Shown piece by piece: positions 1 through 9,001 of a stretch of 64,000 bases of DNA. The position numbers and the translations under genes were made by a program. The notes under the pieces were generated by a model. The model was given only the letters and a program-made list of their open reading frames with translations, had not been told where the DNA came from and made no database searches. This stretch comes from Oscillospiraceae bacterium (GTDB lineage Bacteria; Bacillota; Clostridia; Oscillospirales; Ruminococcaceae), in contig SVMX01000001.1 in assembly GCA_015067175.1 (NCBI GenBank), positions 248,001 to 312,000 of the forward strand, written 5' to 3'. Each line of letters begins with the position of its first letter. Position 1 is the stretch's first letter.

Positions 1-1
1 G

Positions 2-676
2 GAGATCGACTTCCTCGGAAACGCGGTTGAGGATCCCGTTCGTCCTTTCGTTGCTATCCTCGGCGGTGCTAAGGTTGCTGACAAGCTGAACGTTATCTCC
101 AACCTCCTCGACAAGTGCGATACACTCATCATCGGCGGCGGTATGGCTTACACATTCCTCAAGGCTAAGGGATTCGAGGTTGGTACTTCCCTCGTTGACG
201 ACGAGAAGATCGACTACTGCAAGGATATGATCGCTAAGGCTGAGAAGAACGGCAAGAAGCTTCTTCTCCCCATCGATACAACTATCACAAAGAGCTTCCC
301 CGACCCCATCGACGCTGCTGTTGAGGTTTCCGTTGTTGATTCCGACAAGATCCCCGCAGACATGATGGGTCTGGATATCGGTCCCAAGACAATGGAGCTG
401 TTCGCTGCTGAGGCTAAGGCAGCTAAGACTGTTGTTTGGAACGGTCCTATGGGCGTATTTGAGAACCCCATTCTCGCAAAGGGTACTATCGCTGTTGCTA
501 AGGGTCTCGCAGAGGCTGACGCTACAACAATCATCGGCGGCGGCGACTCCGCAGCTGCTGTTGTACAGCTCGGCTACTCCGACAAGATGAGCCACATCTC
601 CACAGGCGGCGGCGCTTCTCTCGAGTACCTCGAGGGTAAGGTACTTCCCGGTATCGACGTAATTCAGAATAAGTAA
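2..676 (+). CDS. pgk: phosphoglycerate kinase, C-terminal part (5' truncated by window)
   Basis: Catalyses ATP formation from 1,3-bisphosphoglycerate and ADP in glycolysis, in the cytoplasm. The reading frame is open from base 2, so the N-terminal half lies outside the window. Visible family hallmarks are [11 protein letters not shown] (start of the nucleotide-binding domain), the glycine run [23 protein letters not shown] and the late [11 protein letters not shown] and [15 protein letters not shown] segments. The last two form the phosphate/ATP loop near the C-terminus, which ends normally at a TAA. Codon use is strongly biased (GCT, AAG, CTC), as expected of a highly expressed gene. It is followed by tpiA and gpmI on the same strand, so this is the usual lower-glycolysis cluster. 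Confidence 0.97.
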   Translation, partial: EIDFLGNAVEDPVRPFVAILGGAKVADKLNVISNLLDKCDTLIIGGGMAYTFLKAKGFEVGTSLVDDEKIDYCKDMIAKAEKNGKKLLLPIDTTITKSFPDPIDAAVEVSVVDSDKIPADMMGLDIGPKTMELFAAEAKAAKTVVWNGPMGVFENPILAKGTIAVAKGLAEADATTIIGGGDSAAAVVQLGYSDKMSHISTGGGASLEYLEGKVLPGIDVIQNK

Positions 677-680
677 GCCA

Positions 681-818
681 GCGAACGCAAGCGTTCGCGA
701 GGCGCGAACTCCGTTTCGTTGGCGAAGCGCCACCGATTTCGCTACGCGAAACTACTATGTTCGCCATTCGTGAAAAGATGTAACAAACAATATGTACGGG
801 CGAACATCGTTCGCCCGT
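681..818. repeat. palindrome array between pgk and tpiA
   Basis: A chain of short, perfectly paired inverted repeats with 2-3 nt loops. GCGAACGC/GCGTTCGC is at 681-698, a TGGCG/CGCCA unit near 719-732, a TTTCGC/GCGAAA unit near 737-751, and a 10-bp stem ACGGGCGAAC/GTTCGCCCGT at 796-818. None is followed by a clear T-run on the plus strand, so they look like intercistronic RNA-stabilising or REP-like elements rather than plain terminators. Similar arrays sit at 28252-28490 and 43660-43753. Confidence 0.6.
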
Positions 819-840
819 TACTTAAATAAAAGGATATCTC

Positions 841-1116
841 ATGAACATCAAATGCGAAAACATCACCCTTATAAGCGAATGCAGCTCTAACGACCTGCAT
901 ATTGAACGCAGTGGGCTTCAGAACGCAGCGTTTTCCGAAAACGATATGCGCGGCATTGTTATTGAACAATGCAACCTTAGCAACAACTGCGTTAGACACA
1001 GCGACCTCACGGGCGCTTGTATCGAAAGCTGCAAGCTTGACGGAATGACCATAGACGGCATAAATGTTCAGCAGATGATGGATTTCTACAAAAATAATTT
1101 TAAGGAGAATTTGACA
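841..1116 (+). CDS. pentapeptide-repeat-like segment, in frame with tpiA and without a stop
   Basis: The ATG at 841 is preceded by AAAGGAT and opens 92 codons that run without a stop into the tpiA ATG at 1117. The translation has a pentapeptide-repeat-like pattern with a Leu/Phe/Met every fifth residue (for example AAFSENDMRG, CNLSNNCVRHSDLTG, CKLDGMTIDG) and is rich in Cys and Asn, unlike any part of triosephosphate isomerase. An internal AAGGAG at 1102-1107 lies just before the 1117 ATG. Either a separate small protein has lost its stop, or a 349-aa pentapeptide-TIM fusion is made alongside normal-size TIM. Function unknown. Codon use here is less biased than in pgk or tpiA. Confidence 0.5.
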
Positions 1117-1890
1117 ATGAACAAGGCAACAAGAAAAGCAATAATCGCAGGCAACTGGAAGATGAACAAGACACGTCCCGAGGCTAAGGCTCTGCTGGAC
1201 GAGCTCAAGGGCATGGTTGCTGATATCAAGACAGTTGAGATCGTAGCTTGCGTTCCTTTCACAAACCTCGAGACAGCTCTCGCTGCAACAGAGGGCACAA
1301 ACATCAAGATCGGCGCTGAGAACTGCCACTTTGAGAAGAGCGGCGCTTTCACAGGCGAGATCTCCGCTGATATGCTCGCTGAGATGGGCGTTGAGTATGT
1401 AGTTCTCGGTCACTCCGAGCGCCGTCAGTACTTCGCTGAAACAGACGAGACCGTAAACAAGAGAACAAAGGCCGCTCTCGCTGCAGGTCTGAAGCCCATC
1501 GTTTGCGTAGGTGAGCTTCTCTGGGAGCGCGAGTGCAACATCACAGAGGAAGTTATCGCTCGTCAGATCAAGCTCGACTTCTTCGGTATCAAGGCTGCTG
1601 ACCTCAAGAAGTGCGTTATCGCTTACGAGCCTGTTTGGGCTATCGGCACAGGCAAGACAGCTACCGCTGATCAGGCTGAGGAGGTTTGCGCATTTATCCG
1701 TGCTACTCTCGCTAAGCTCTACGGCGCTGATGTTGCTGAGGCTATCACAATTCAGTACGGCGGCTCCATGAACGCTGCAAACGCTGCTGAGCTCGTTTCC
1801 AAGAAGAACGTTGACGGCGGTCTTATCGGCGGTGCTTCCCTCAAGGCTGCTGACTTCACAACCATCATCAAGGCTGCTGAGAACGGCTGA
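1117..1890 (+). CDS. tpiA: triosephosphate isomerase
   Basis: Interconverts dihydroxyacetone phosphate and glyceraldehyde 3-phosphate. The 257-aa product from ATG 1117 has the usual family length. The active-site Lys lies in AGNWKMNK, the catalytic His in LGHSERR, the catalytic Glu in YEPVWAIGTGK (the mobile loop), and the phosphate-binding C-terminal segment is QYGGSMN...DGGLIGGASL. The start at 1117 is chosen because AAGGAG stands 9 nt upstream and because MNKATRKAIIAGNWKMN matches the family N-terminus. The frame is open further upstream to 841 (see the preceding entry). Downstream a GC-rich hairpin at 1908-1928 separates it from gpmI, which has its own strong ribosome site. Confidence 0.96.
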   Translation: MNKATRKAIIAGNWKMNKTRPEAKALLDELKGMVADIKTVEIVACVPFTNLETALAATEGTNIKIGAENCHFEKSGAFTGEISADMLAEMGVEYVVLGHSERRQYFAETDETVNKRTKAALAAGLKPIVCVGELLWERECNITEEVIARQIKLDFFGIKAADLKKCVIAYEPVWAIGTGKTATADQAEEVCAFIRATLAKLYGADVAEAITIQYGGSMNAANAAELVSKKNVDGGLIGGASLKAADFTTIIKAAENG

Positions 1891-1907
1891 TAAAACACAA
1901 AACCAAA

Positions 1908-1928
1908 AGGGCGGCTGTCTGCCGCCCT
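1908..1928 (+). other. intercistronic hairpin between tpiA and gpmI
   Basis: Stem AGGGCGGC (1908-1915) pairs with GCCGCCCT (1921-1928) around a 5-nt loop. There is no T-run after it and gpmI follows at 1953 with AAGGAG, so it is more likely an mRNA-stability or partial-attenuation element than a full terminator. Confidence 0.5.
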
Positions 1929-1952
1929 ACTATATAACAAGGAGATATAAAC

Positions 1953-3524
1953 ATGGCAAAACCCGTATTATTAGTAGTAATGGACGGTATCGGCTTTTCC
2001 AAGACGGGTCTTGGCGACGCTGTTACCGAGGCTTATACCCCCACTCTTGATTGGCTGATGGAAAACTGCCCTATGGCTAGACTTAAGGCTCACGGCGACG
2101 CGGTTGGACTTCCCACCGACGACGACATGGGTAACTCCGAGGTAGGTCACAACGCACTCGGCTGCGGTCAGATCTATTCTCAGGGCGCAAAGCTTGTAAA
2201 CGAGTCCATCGAGAGCGGCAAGATGTACGACTCCCCCGCTTGGCAGGAGCTTGCAAAGAACGCAAAGGACAAGAATTCCACAATGCACTTCATCGGTCTG
2301 CTTTCCGATGGTAATGTTCACTCCAACATCAGCCACCTTATCAACATGGTCAAGCGCGCAAAGGCTGACGGTGTTTCCAAGGTAAGAGTTCACGCACTCC
2401 TCGACGGACGTGACGTTCCCCCGCTGACAGGTGGTCAGTATCTGAAGCAGCTTGAGGACGTTTTCGCAGAGCTGAACGACGCTTCCTTTAACGCTCGCAT
2501 CGCTTCGGGCGGCGGCAGAATGAAGATCACAATGGACCGCTATCAGGCAGATTGGCCCATGGTAGAGCGCGGCTGGAACACCCACGTTAAGGGTGAGGGC
2601 AGACAGTTTGCTTCCTCTATTGAGGCATTCGATACACTCGTTGCAGAAACAGGCGTAAGCTCCGACCAGGATCTTCCCGCATTCGTTATCGCTGAAAACG
2701 GCGAGCCTGTTGGCAAGATCGTTGACGGCGACAGCGTTATCCTGTTCAACTTCCGCGGCGACCGTGCTATTGAGATGTCTATGGCATTCGATATGGACGA
2801 GTTCAACTACTTCAACCGCGGCAAGAAGCCCGATGTTTGCTACGCAGGTATGCTGCAGTATGACGGCGACCTGAAGCTTCCCGCACGCTTCCTCGTAAAT
2901 CCTCCCGAGATCACAAACACACTCTCCGAGGTATTTGTAAACGCAGGTCTTAAGCAGTACGCTATCTCTGAAACACAGAAATACGGCCATGTAACATACT
3001 TCTGGAACGGCAACAAGAGCGGCAAGTTCAGCGAAGAGCTTGAGGAATACGTTGAGATTCCCTCTGATAACGTAAGCTTTGACCAGCGCCCCTGGATGAA
3101 GTCCGCTGAGATCGTTGACGCTCTCATTGAGGCTATAAAGTCCAAGAAGTATGACTTCCTGCGCTGCAACTTCCCCAATGGCGACATGGTTGGTCACACA
3201 GGCTCTATGCAGGCAACAATGATAGGCGTTGAGTCCGTTGATATCGGTCTTGCACGTCTGAAGGAAGTCTGCGACGAGTACGGCGTTACAATGCTGGTTA
3301 CCGCTGACCACGGCAACGCTGACGAGATGCTAGAGAAAAACAAGAAGGGCGAAGTGAACGTAAGAACTGCGCACTCCCTCAACCCTGTTCCTTTCATCAT
3401 CTACGACAAGGACGTTAAGTACACCATCAAGGACGGTAATTACGGTCTTGCAAACGTTGCTCCCACAGTTGTCAAGATGTTCGGTCTTGAAGCTCCCTCC
3501 TGCTGGGTTGACAGCATGATCTAA
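1953..3524 (+). CDS. gpmI: 2,3-bisphosphoglycerate-independent phosphoglycerate mutase
   Basis: Converts 3-phosphoglycerate to 2-phosphoglycerate without a bisphosphoglycerate cofactor, using two Mn ions and a phosphoserine. The 523-aa length is typical. N-terminal metal ligands are in VVMDGIG, and the nucleophile is Ser62 in GNSEVGHNALG. The phosphotransferase insert carries HALLDGRDVPP and ASGGGRMKITMDR, and the C-terminal metal site is DMVGHTG...VTADHGNADEM...RTAHSLNPVPF. AAGGAGATATAAAC precedes the ATG. It is the third gene of the glycolytic cluster and is closed by the terminator at 3541. Confidence 0.97.
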   Translation: MAKPVLLVVMDGIGFSKTGLGDAVTEAYTPTLDWLMENCPMARLKAHGDAVGLPTDDDMGNSEVGHNALGCGQIYSQGAKLVNESIESGKMYDSPAWQELAKNAKDKNSTMHFIGLLSDGNVHSNISHLINMVKRAKADGVSKVRVHALLDGRDVPPLTGGQYLKQLEDVFAELNDASFNARIASGGGRMKITMDRYQADWPMVERGWNTHVKGEGRQFASSIEAFDTLVAETGVSSDQDLPAFVIAENGEPVGKIVDGDSVILFNFRGDRAIEMSMAFDMDEFNYFNRGKKPDVCYAGMLQYDGDLKLPARFLVNPPEITNTLSEVFVNAGLKQYAISETQKYGHVTYFWNGNKSGKFSEELEEYVEIPSDNVSFDQRPWMKSAEIVDALIEAIKSKKYDFLRCNFPNGDMVGHTGSMQATMIGVESVDIGLARLKEVCDEYGVTMLVTADHGNADEMLEKNKKGEVNVRTAHSLNPVPFIIYDKDVKYTIKDGNYGLANVAPTVVKMFGLEAPSCWVDSMI

Positions 3525-3540
3525 AATCAAATATAATATT

Positions 3541-3575
3541 AAAGCCGCTTTTGAAAACAAAAGCGGCTTTGTTAT
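3541..3575. terminator. bidirectional intrinsic terminator between gpmI and the acyl-CoA synthetase gene
   Basis: AAAGCCGCTTTT pairs with AAAAGCGGCTTT around a 6-nt loop, with T-rich sequence after the stem on the plus strand and A-rich sequence before it. It can serve gpmI (plus) and the convergent gene ending at 3593 (minus). Confidence 0.85.
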
Positions 3576-3592
3576 ATTTTGAAAGCTGTAAA

Positions 3593-5227
3593 TTATCCTC
3601 TGTTCTGCGAAGCAACAAGGCTCTCGCCGCAGTAGATCTCACGAAGCTTGGGCTTTTCGATCTTGCCTGTGGGATTACGCGGAACATCAGCAAAGATTAT
3701 TCTGTGCGGACGCTTGTATCTCGGCAGCTTGTGGCAGAAATCGTTGATATCGTCCTCTGTGCAGGTCATGCCGTCCTTTATTGAGATAATGGCAGCTGCG
3801 ATCTCGCCAAGGCGCTTGTCGGGAAGTCCGATAACGGCAACGTCCTTTATTGCGGGGTGCGCTCTGAGGAAGTCCTCGATCTGAACGGGGTAAAGATTTT
3901 CGCCGCCGCTGATGATAACGTCCTTTTTGCGGTCAACGAGGAAGATAAATCCGTCCTCGTCCTCCTGCGCCATATCGCCTGTGAAGAGCCAACCGTCATG
4001 TATCGTTTCAGCGGTAGCCTTTTCATCGCGGTAATAGCAGGTCATAACGCCGGGGCCGAACACAGCAAGCTCGCCTACGCCGCCCTTCTCTACTTCATTT
4101 CCCTGCTCGTCAACTATCTTGGTCTGCCAGCCATAGCCAGCCTTACCGATAGCGCCTACCTTGTGGATATTCTCAACGCCAAGGTGAACACAGCCGGGGC
4201 CGATAGACTCGGAAAGACCGTAGTTTGTATCATACTGGTGATGCGGGAACTTCTCCTTCCAGCGCGCAATAAGGCTTGGCGGAACAGGCTGCGCACCTAT
4301 ATGCATGAGACGCCACTGCGCAAGCTCATAGTCAGAAAGGCTCAGCTCTCCCCTGTCGAGCGCGTCAAGGATATCCTGCGCCCACGGAACGAGCAGCCAA
4401 ACAATGCTGCACTTCTCCTTAGAAGCTGTTTCAAGTATGTACTTCGGCTTAACACCCTTAAGCAATACCGCCTTGCCGCCTACAAGGAAGCTTCCGAACC
4501 AGTGCATTTTCGCGCCTGTGTGATACAGCGGAGGAATGCAGAGGAACACATCGTCCTTTGTCTGGCTGTGGTGATTTTGCTCTGTCTTGCAGGAGTGCAT
4601 AAGGCTCTCGTGGTTGTGGAGAATAGCCTTGGGGAAGCCTGTAGTACCCGATGAAAAATAAATAGCAGCGTTATCCTCGTCAGTAAGCTTGATATCGGGC
4701 GAGGTGCTGGAGCAGTTTGCAGCAAGGCTGTCGTAGTGCTCGGCAAAGCTGGGGCAGTTTTCTCCTACATAGAAAAGCAGTCGGTTCTTGCTGATCTCGT
4801 CAGCAATACCCTCAACACGGCCGATAAACTCAGGGCCGAACACGAGCACGTCTACCTCGGCAAGATCAAGACAATACTTGATCTCATCGGGAGCATAACG
4901 GAAATTCAGCGGCACTGCAAGCGCACCAGTCTTTAAAATTCCGAAATAGATCGGCAACCATTCAAGGCAGTTCATAAGCAGTATTGCAACCTTGTCGCCT
5001 TTTTTGATTCCGCGCGAAATCAGCAGATTTGCAAAGCGGTTTGCTTTTTCATTGAAAACGCTCCAAGATATCTCGCGGCGATATGTAGAAACAGGATTCG
5101 GCTCGATAAGCTCGTATTCTTTCCATGTAACGCGGCGTGTTTCCTTTATCTCGGGATTTACTTCAACAAGGCTGATATCGCTGCCGTAAAGCTCGGCATT
5201 GCGCTCCAGTATCTCGGTAATTGGCAT
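3593..5227 (-). CDS. acyl-CoA synthetase (AMP-forming), medium/long-chain type
   Basis: A 544-aa member of the ANL adenylating superfamily that would activate a carboxylic acid as acyl-AMP and then acyl-CoA. Core motifs in order are the P-loop-like YFSSGTTGFPKA (about residue 190), NYGLSESIGPG, GWLFTGD, the hinge DRKKDVIISGGENLYP and the C-terminal catalytic Lys in NPTGKIEKP. No signal peptide or membrane span is seen. An insertion between residues 35 and 50 precedes the usual WSVFNEKANRFANLL start of the domain. Exact substrate cannot be read from the sequence. A TTTACT-N17-TAAAAT promoter (5307-5279) precedes it, so it appears to be transcribed alone. It is only distantly similar to the carrier-linked ligase at 18902. 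Confidence 0.85.
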   Translation of the reverse strand: MPITEILERNAELYGSDISLVEVNPEIKETRRVTWKEYELIEPNPVSTYRREISWSVFNEKANRFANLLISRGIKKGDKVAILLMNCLEWLPIYFGILKTGALAVPLNFRYAPDEIKYCLDLAEVDVLVFGPEFIGRVEGIADEISKNRLLFYVGENCPSFAEHYDSLAANCSSTSPDIKLTDEDNAAIYFSSGTTGFPKAILHNHESLMHSCKTEQNHHSQTKDDVFLCIPPLYHTGAKMHWFGSFLVGGKAVLLKGVKPKYILETASKEKCSIVWLLVPWAQDILDALDRGELSLSDYELAQWRLMHIGAQPVPPSLIARWKEKFPHHQYDTNYGLSESIGPGCVHLGVENIHKVGAIGKAGYGWQTKIVDEQGNEVEKGGVGELAVFGPGVMTCYYRDEKATAETIHDGWLFTGDMAQEDEDGFIFLVDRKKDVIISGGENLYPVQIEDFLRAHPAIKDVAVIGLPDKRLGEIAAAIISIKDGMTCTEDDINDFCHKLPRYKRPHRIIFADVPRNPTGKIEKPKLREIYCGESLVASQNRG

Positions 5228-5278
5228 GATATGACTTTCCTTTCATTCATGATTTATTTTAAATAACACACTTCTTAT

Positions 5279-5307
5279 ATTTTACCACAAAAAAGCGCAA
5301 AAGTAAA
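5279..5307 (-). promoter_or_regulatory. sigma-A-type promoter of the acyl-CoA synthetase gene
   Basis: On the minus strand TTTACT (5307-5302), 17-bp spacer, TAAAAT (5284-5279), about 50 bases ahead of the start codon at 5227. Confidence 0.6.
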
Positions 5308-5330
5308 CAGTTTTTAAAAAAATATTACAA

Positions 5331-5362
5331 AAAATCCGCCGAATATAGCTTCGGCGGATTTT
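5331..5362 (-). terminator. terminator of the degV operon
   Basis: AAAATCCGCCGAA/TTCGGCGGATTTT stem with a 6-nt loop, just past the degV stop on the minus strand and followed there by T-rich sequence. Confidence 0.85.
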
Positions 5363-5371
5363 GTAATTCTG

Positions 5372-6220
5372 TCATTCAACCATGTACATAAGTCCAAGTG
5401 CTTTTGCACCGCAGTTACTGGTTATCGTCGCTGATGTCATCGCGACATCGATGCTCTTAAAGCTGCACAGCGATGATATGAGTTCTTTTGCCTGGTTGAG
5501 CACCTTTACAGAGCAATCGGAATGTGTGAGGAAAAGCTTTTTCTTGTTGATACACACAGGATCGGCAAGCTCTTTTTTAACATATCGGATTATGCACTTA
5601 TCATAATCGCCGAAATAAACACGCTTCACCTTTATCTCACCATTCTTTGCACAAAGGACAGGGTGAATACTGAAAGTATCACACATGACCTTTAACGCAC
5701 GCTTTACTCTGCCTGTTATATAAAGGAAATCAACGTTATTAACGATAAAGCTCGCCATTACCTTGCCGCGTATAGTTTCAAGACGCTCTATTATCTTTCC
5801 TGAAGAGATTCCCATTTGCGACATCTCGGCAGCCTCAACAACCGTATGCGCAATTCCCGTGGTAAGATTTTGCGAGTCGAACACCTTGACCTTGCCCTCG
5901 TAAACCTTTGCTGCGCGCATAGCCCTGTCATAGGAGCGGCTCATAGAAGAACCAATCGTGATATGTATGAGCTCGTCATTACTTTTCAGTGCTTCACCGA
6001 AAAACTCCACATATTCATCATATGTCGGCGCAGCAGTAACAATAGATCTTCCGCCGTTTTCGAAATATTCGATGATATTTCCTGCGGTTATCTCAGCCAT
6101 ATCCTTAAAGCAGCCTGTTTCGGTAGTTACATAAAAGTGCAGAAGCTTAACACCAAGTGCATTGCAAAGCTCTTCGGGAAGATCACAGGTGCAGTCTGCT
6201 GTTATTCCAATCTTACTCAT
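5372..6220 (-). CDS. DegV family fatty-acid-binding protein
   Basis: A 282-aa DegV-fold protein. Members bind a fatty acid and some act as the FakB subunit of fatty acid kinase. The N-terminal [16 protein letters not shown] matches the family opening (I-D-S-t-c-D-l-p), [13 protein letters not shown] matches the conserved T-S-qPs block, and [14 protein letters not shown] and [10 protein letters not shown] follow. [11 protein letters not shown] resembles the usual L-d-L-kkGGRI segment, but the second Gly is replaced. The start codon overlaps the end of the hybrid kinase gene by 4 nt (ATGA), so the two are translationally coupled. It is the last gene of a signalling operon. A lipid-linked role there is inference. 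No FakA kinase is present in the window. Confidence 0.85.
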   Translation of the reverse strand: MSKIGITADCTCDLPEELCNALGVKLLHFYVTTETGCFKDMAEITAGNIIEYFENGGRSIVTAAPTYDEYVEFFGEALKSNDELIHITIGSSMSRSYDRAMRAAKVYEGKVKVFDSQNLTTGIAHTVVEAAEMSQMGISSGKIIERLETIRGKVMASFIVNNVDFLYITGRVKRALKVMCDTFSIHPVLCAKNGEIKVKRVYFGDYDKCIIRYVKKELADPVCINKKKLFLTHSDCSVKVLNQAKELISSLCSFKSIDVAMTSATITSNCGAKALGLMYMVE

Positions 6221-8985
6221 TGCAACGCCTCCTTTAGCTCTGCGGCAGCCTTTTCAGCCGCTTCAAGAGCACCGTCATAATCAAAGCTGTCTGCCAGGCT
6301 CTTTACTTTAATGAAATAATCACTGAGCGGCTTTCCATTGAAAATACAAGCACTCAGTTCAACCGCAGCAGCGGATATCTCATCGCCGTCGAAATTGTCA
6401 CAGCCGTTTCTTATGCGCTGTATCTGAGCCTCAAACGCCTCAGCTGTGATCTCGGTAAGTTGATCTGCAGATAGTATCTCGGGCTGCTCTGCGACAAATC
6501 CGTTATCGGAAAGATACTTCGACGCTTCTGCCATTACCTTATCATAAAGGGCTACCGCCGCAGCATGATTGCCGCGGATATACGAATAGTTGCCCTCCTT
6601 GCCCGCAAATTCAAGAGAGCGAGCAAATTCGAACAATGTTTCCGCACCGATACTGATAGATGTGCTCTTCAGTGCGTGGACTTCAATAACGTAATTCGTC
6701 CAGTCCTCGTCCTCAAGGCGCTTGCAAAGCGATTCTCTGTAGCCCTTGCCGTTCTCAACGTACAGACTGAGGTTTTCATAATAGCACTCGTTGCTGCCGC
6801 CTGCGTACATCAGACCCTTTTCAAAGTTGATAAGCTCTGATGCCTCTCCGCTGCTTGCAACGGGAGGATTCTTCGCCGCCTCAGCGAACTCCTCATCGGA
6901 CATTATCTCGATATAGTCATCAGGCAGCCATGTACGAAGCACACGGTCAAGCTGTGACAGCTCGATTGGCTTTGCGAGGAAGTCGGTAAAGCCCGTTTCC
7001 ATAAAGCCCTCGCGCGCGCCGTTGACTGCGTTTGCTGTAAGCGCAACGATAGGAAGATGCTTAAATTCATTGCCGTCCAGCTCGCGTATCTTCTGTGTAG
7101 CCTCAACGCCGTCCATCTCGGGCATCATGTGATCCATAAACACGATGTCAAATTTTTCTGATTTAACAGCCTCGATAGCAAGTCTGCCGCTGTTTACAGT
7201 TGAAATTTGCATCTCATAAGGCTTCATCAGACCCGATGCAACCTTAAGATTTATCGCGTTGTCGTCAACGATAAGTACTTTCGCCTTGGGCGCTTTGAAA
7301 TTCTTAAATCTGCCCCTTGTGCCGTCGTTATGCGTATAGCTCTCATTATTGAGCACCGACGCACAGGTGAGCGAATAGATAGGCTTAAATACGCAGCTGA
7401 TATTCTTAGGAAGCTGCAAAAGTGAAAATCTGTCCTGAATAACAGAGAAGTTCACCTTATCGGCAAGGTTGTCAAAACGGTCGGAATGCTGTGTGTATTC
7501 CTCTCTTGCAGTAAAGCAGAAGCCGTATTCGCCGGTTTGCACTGCTGCACAAAACTCGTCAAGATCACGGAAAAGCTCAAGCTCGATCTTGAATTTGTTG
7601 CTGAAATCGGAAATAAGTTCTTCGTATTCCTTTGCTATTCTCGGGTGCGAATACTTCGACATATCGAGATATACCGCAAGCTTCTTATCATCCGCCTTCT
7701 CAATGCTGAGGAACGGGTCGGAATCGTAAACTTTAAGCGGAATAACAAACTTAAATACAGAACCCTCGCCGTAAACACTGCTTACATTGATAAAGCCGCC
7801 CATTTTCCAAACGAGCCTTTTTGATATCGCAAGTCCCAGACCTGTTCCCTCTATAGCACGGTTCTTTTTGGTGTCTACCTGCTGGAAGTTCGTGAACAGC
7901 TTTTCGATGTTCTCGGGCGATATGCCGATACCTGTATCTTCAATCGAAACATTCAGATTTATGCCATACTCGTGACGGCTGAAGCCAACTCTTATAACAA
8001 CACAGCCCGAATATGTAAACTTCACGGCGTTCGTCACAAGGTTTATCATTACCTGCCTTATTCTCAGCTCATCACCGACAAGACCCTTGGGGATATTCGG
8101 GTCAACATGAGCGATTATCTCGATATTCTTGTCGCCCTTTCTCGTTACCGCCATATTGATAACGTCGTTTATGACGGAAGCAATGTTGAACTCCTCGTTG
8201 ATTATCTCGGTCTTGCCCGACTCTATCTTTGAGAAGTCAAGAATATCATTGATGATCGAAAGCAGGCTTCTACCGGAATTCTGGATATTGAAGCAGTTCT
8301 CACGAACACTGTTGCTGATATCCTCGCGTAGCACAAGCTCGCACATACCGATGATAGCATTCATGGGAGTGCGTATCTCATGCGACATGTTCGCAAGGAA
8401 GTCGTTCTTTATCTGATTTGCGTTTTCAAGCTTTGCAATGAGTGCTTTCTGCCTACGGCGAATACGGAAAAACTGATACTGGATTATCATACACAATACA
8501 GTCAGAAAGAAATATACCACCGGGAAACGCACTTCGTATGTAACAGAATAATCATAGCCCAACTGCTGCAGCGGAGTATACATATACAACAGCAGCGTAA
8601 TGCCGACAAGTGTACTGAGAATACCTCCGTAATACAGGCTGAAGCAGAACATGGCGGCAGGCGGCACGACAAGCACCCATATCAGACTGAAGCCCTCGAT
8701 TCCGCCACTGACGATGAAAAACAGCATCATCAGATAGCCCGCACTGAAAATACCAAGAACTAATAAAAATTGATCTTTGATCTTTGCATACAGAAGCAAG
8801 GCAAGAATAGCACCGAGGCTCAGCACACCTGTAACAAAAGCCATGCTGCTATCGCCTGTGATAAGATTGATGATAGTCATTATGGCTAAAGTTCCGGCAA
8901 AAACTATACAGCCTGACACAAGCATTCTTGGGCTTTGATTGTGCGCTTCCTCACGCAGCAAAGAAAAAGTGGATTCTCTTTTCAT
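6217..8985 (-). CDS. hybrid sensor histidine kinase with receiver and HPt domains
   Basis: 922 aa. Roughly six membrane spans fill residues 15-175 with no large extracellular domain, followed by a HisKA domain with the phospho-accepting His202 in NMSHEIRTP. An HATPase_c domain with N, G1 (DTGIGI) and G2 (GTGLGLAIS) boxes follows, then a degenerate receiver-like stretch. A true receiver with Asp618 in [13 protein letters not shown] and an HPt domain with His770 in VHALKSTS complete the protein. This is a complete His-Asp-His relay in one chain, with no DNA-binding domain. GGGGGATC precedes the ATG. It lies between the REC-HD-GYP-GGDEF gene (16-bp gap) and degV (4-bp overlap). A paralogue with the same architecture lies at 55846. 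Confidence 0.93.
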   Translation of the reverse strand: MKRESTFSLLREEAHNQSPRMLVSGCIVFAGTLAIMTIINLITGDSSMAFVTGVLSLGAILALLLYAKIKDQFLLVLGIFSAGYLMMLFFIVSGGIEGFSLIWVLVVPPAAMFCFSLYYGGILSTLVGITLLLYMYTPLQQLGYDYSVTYEVRFPVVYFFLTVLCMIIQYQFFRIRRRQKALIAKLENANQIKNDFLANMSHEIRTPMNAIIGMCELVLREDISNSVRENCFNIQNSGRSLLSIINDILDFSKIESGKTEIINEEFNIASVINDVINMAVTRKGDKNIEIIAHVDPNIPKGLVGDELRIRQVMINLVTNAVKFTYSGCVVIRVGFSRHEYGINLNVSIEDTGIGISPENIEKLFTNFQQVDTKKNRAIEGTGLGLAISKRLVWKMGGFINVSSVYGEGSVFKFVIPLKVYDSDPFLSIEKADDKKLAVYLDMSKYSHPRIAKEYEELISDFSNKFKIELELFRDLDEFCAAVQTGEYGFCFTAREEYTQHSDRFDNLADKVNFSVIQDRFSLLQLPKNISCVFKPIYSLTCASVLNNESYTHNDGTRGRFKNFKAPKAKVLIVDDNAINLKVASGLMKPYEMQISTVNSGRLAIEAVKSEKFDIVFMDHMMPEMDGVEATQKIRELDGNEFKHLPIVALTANAVNGAREGFMETGFTDFLAKPIELSQLDRVLRTWLPDDYIEIMSDEEFAEAAKNPPVASSGEASELINFEKGLMYAGGSNECYYENLSLYVENGKGYRESLCKRLEDEDWTNYVIEVHALKSTSISIGAETLFEFARSLEFAGKEGNYSYIRGNHAAAVALYDKVMAEASKYLSDNGFVAEQPEILSADQLTEITAEAFEAQIQRIRNGCDNFDGDEISAAAVELSACIFNGKPLSDYFIKVKSLADSFDYDGALEAAEKAAAELKEALQ

Positions 8986-9001
8986 TGAAGATCCCCCCTA
9001 A

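Noticed and set aside
1971-3311. 446-codon open frame on the minus strand opposite gpmI
   Set aside because: It mirrors the strong codon bias of gpmI, has no ribosome site and its Cys/Val-rich translation resembles no protein family.
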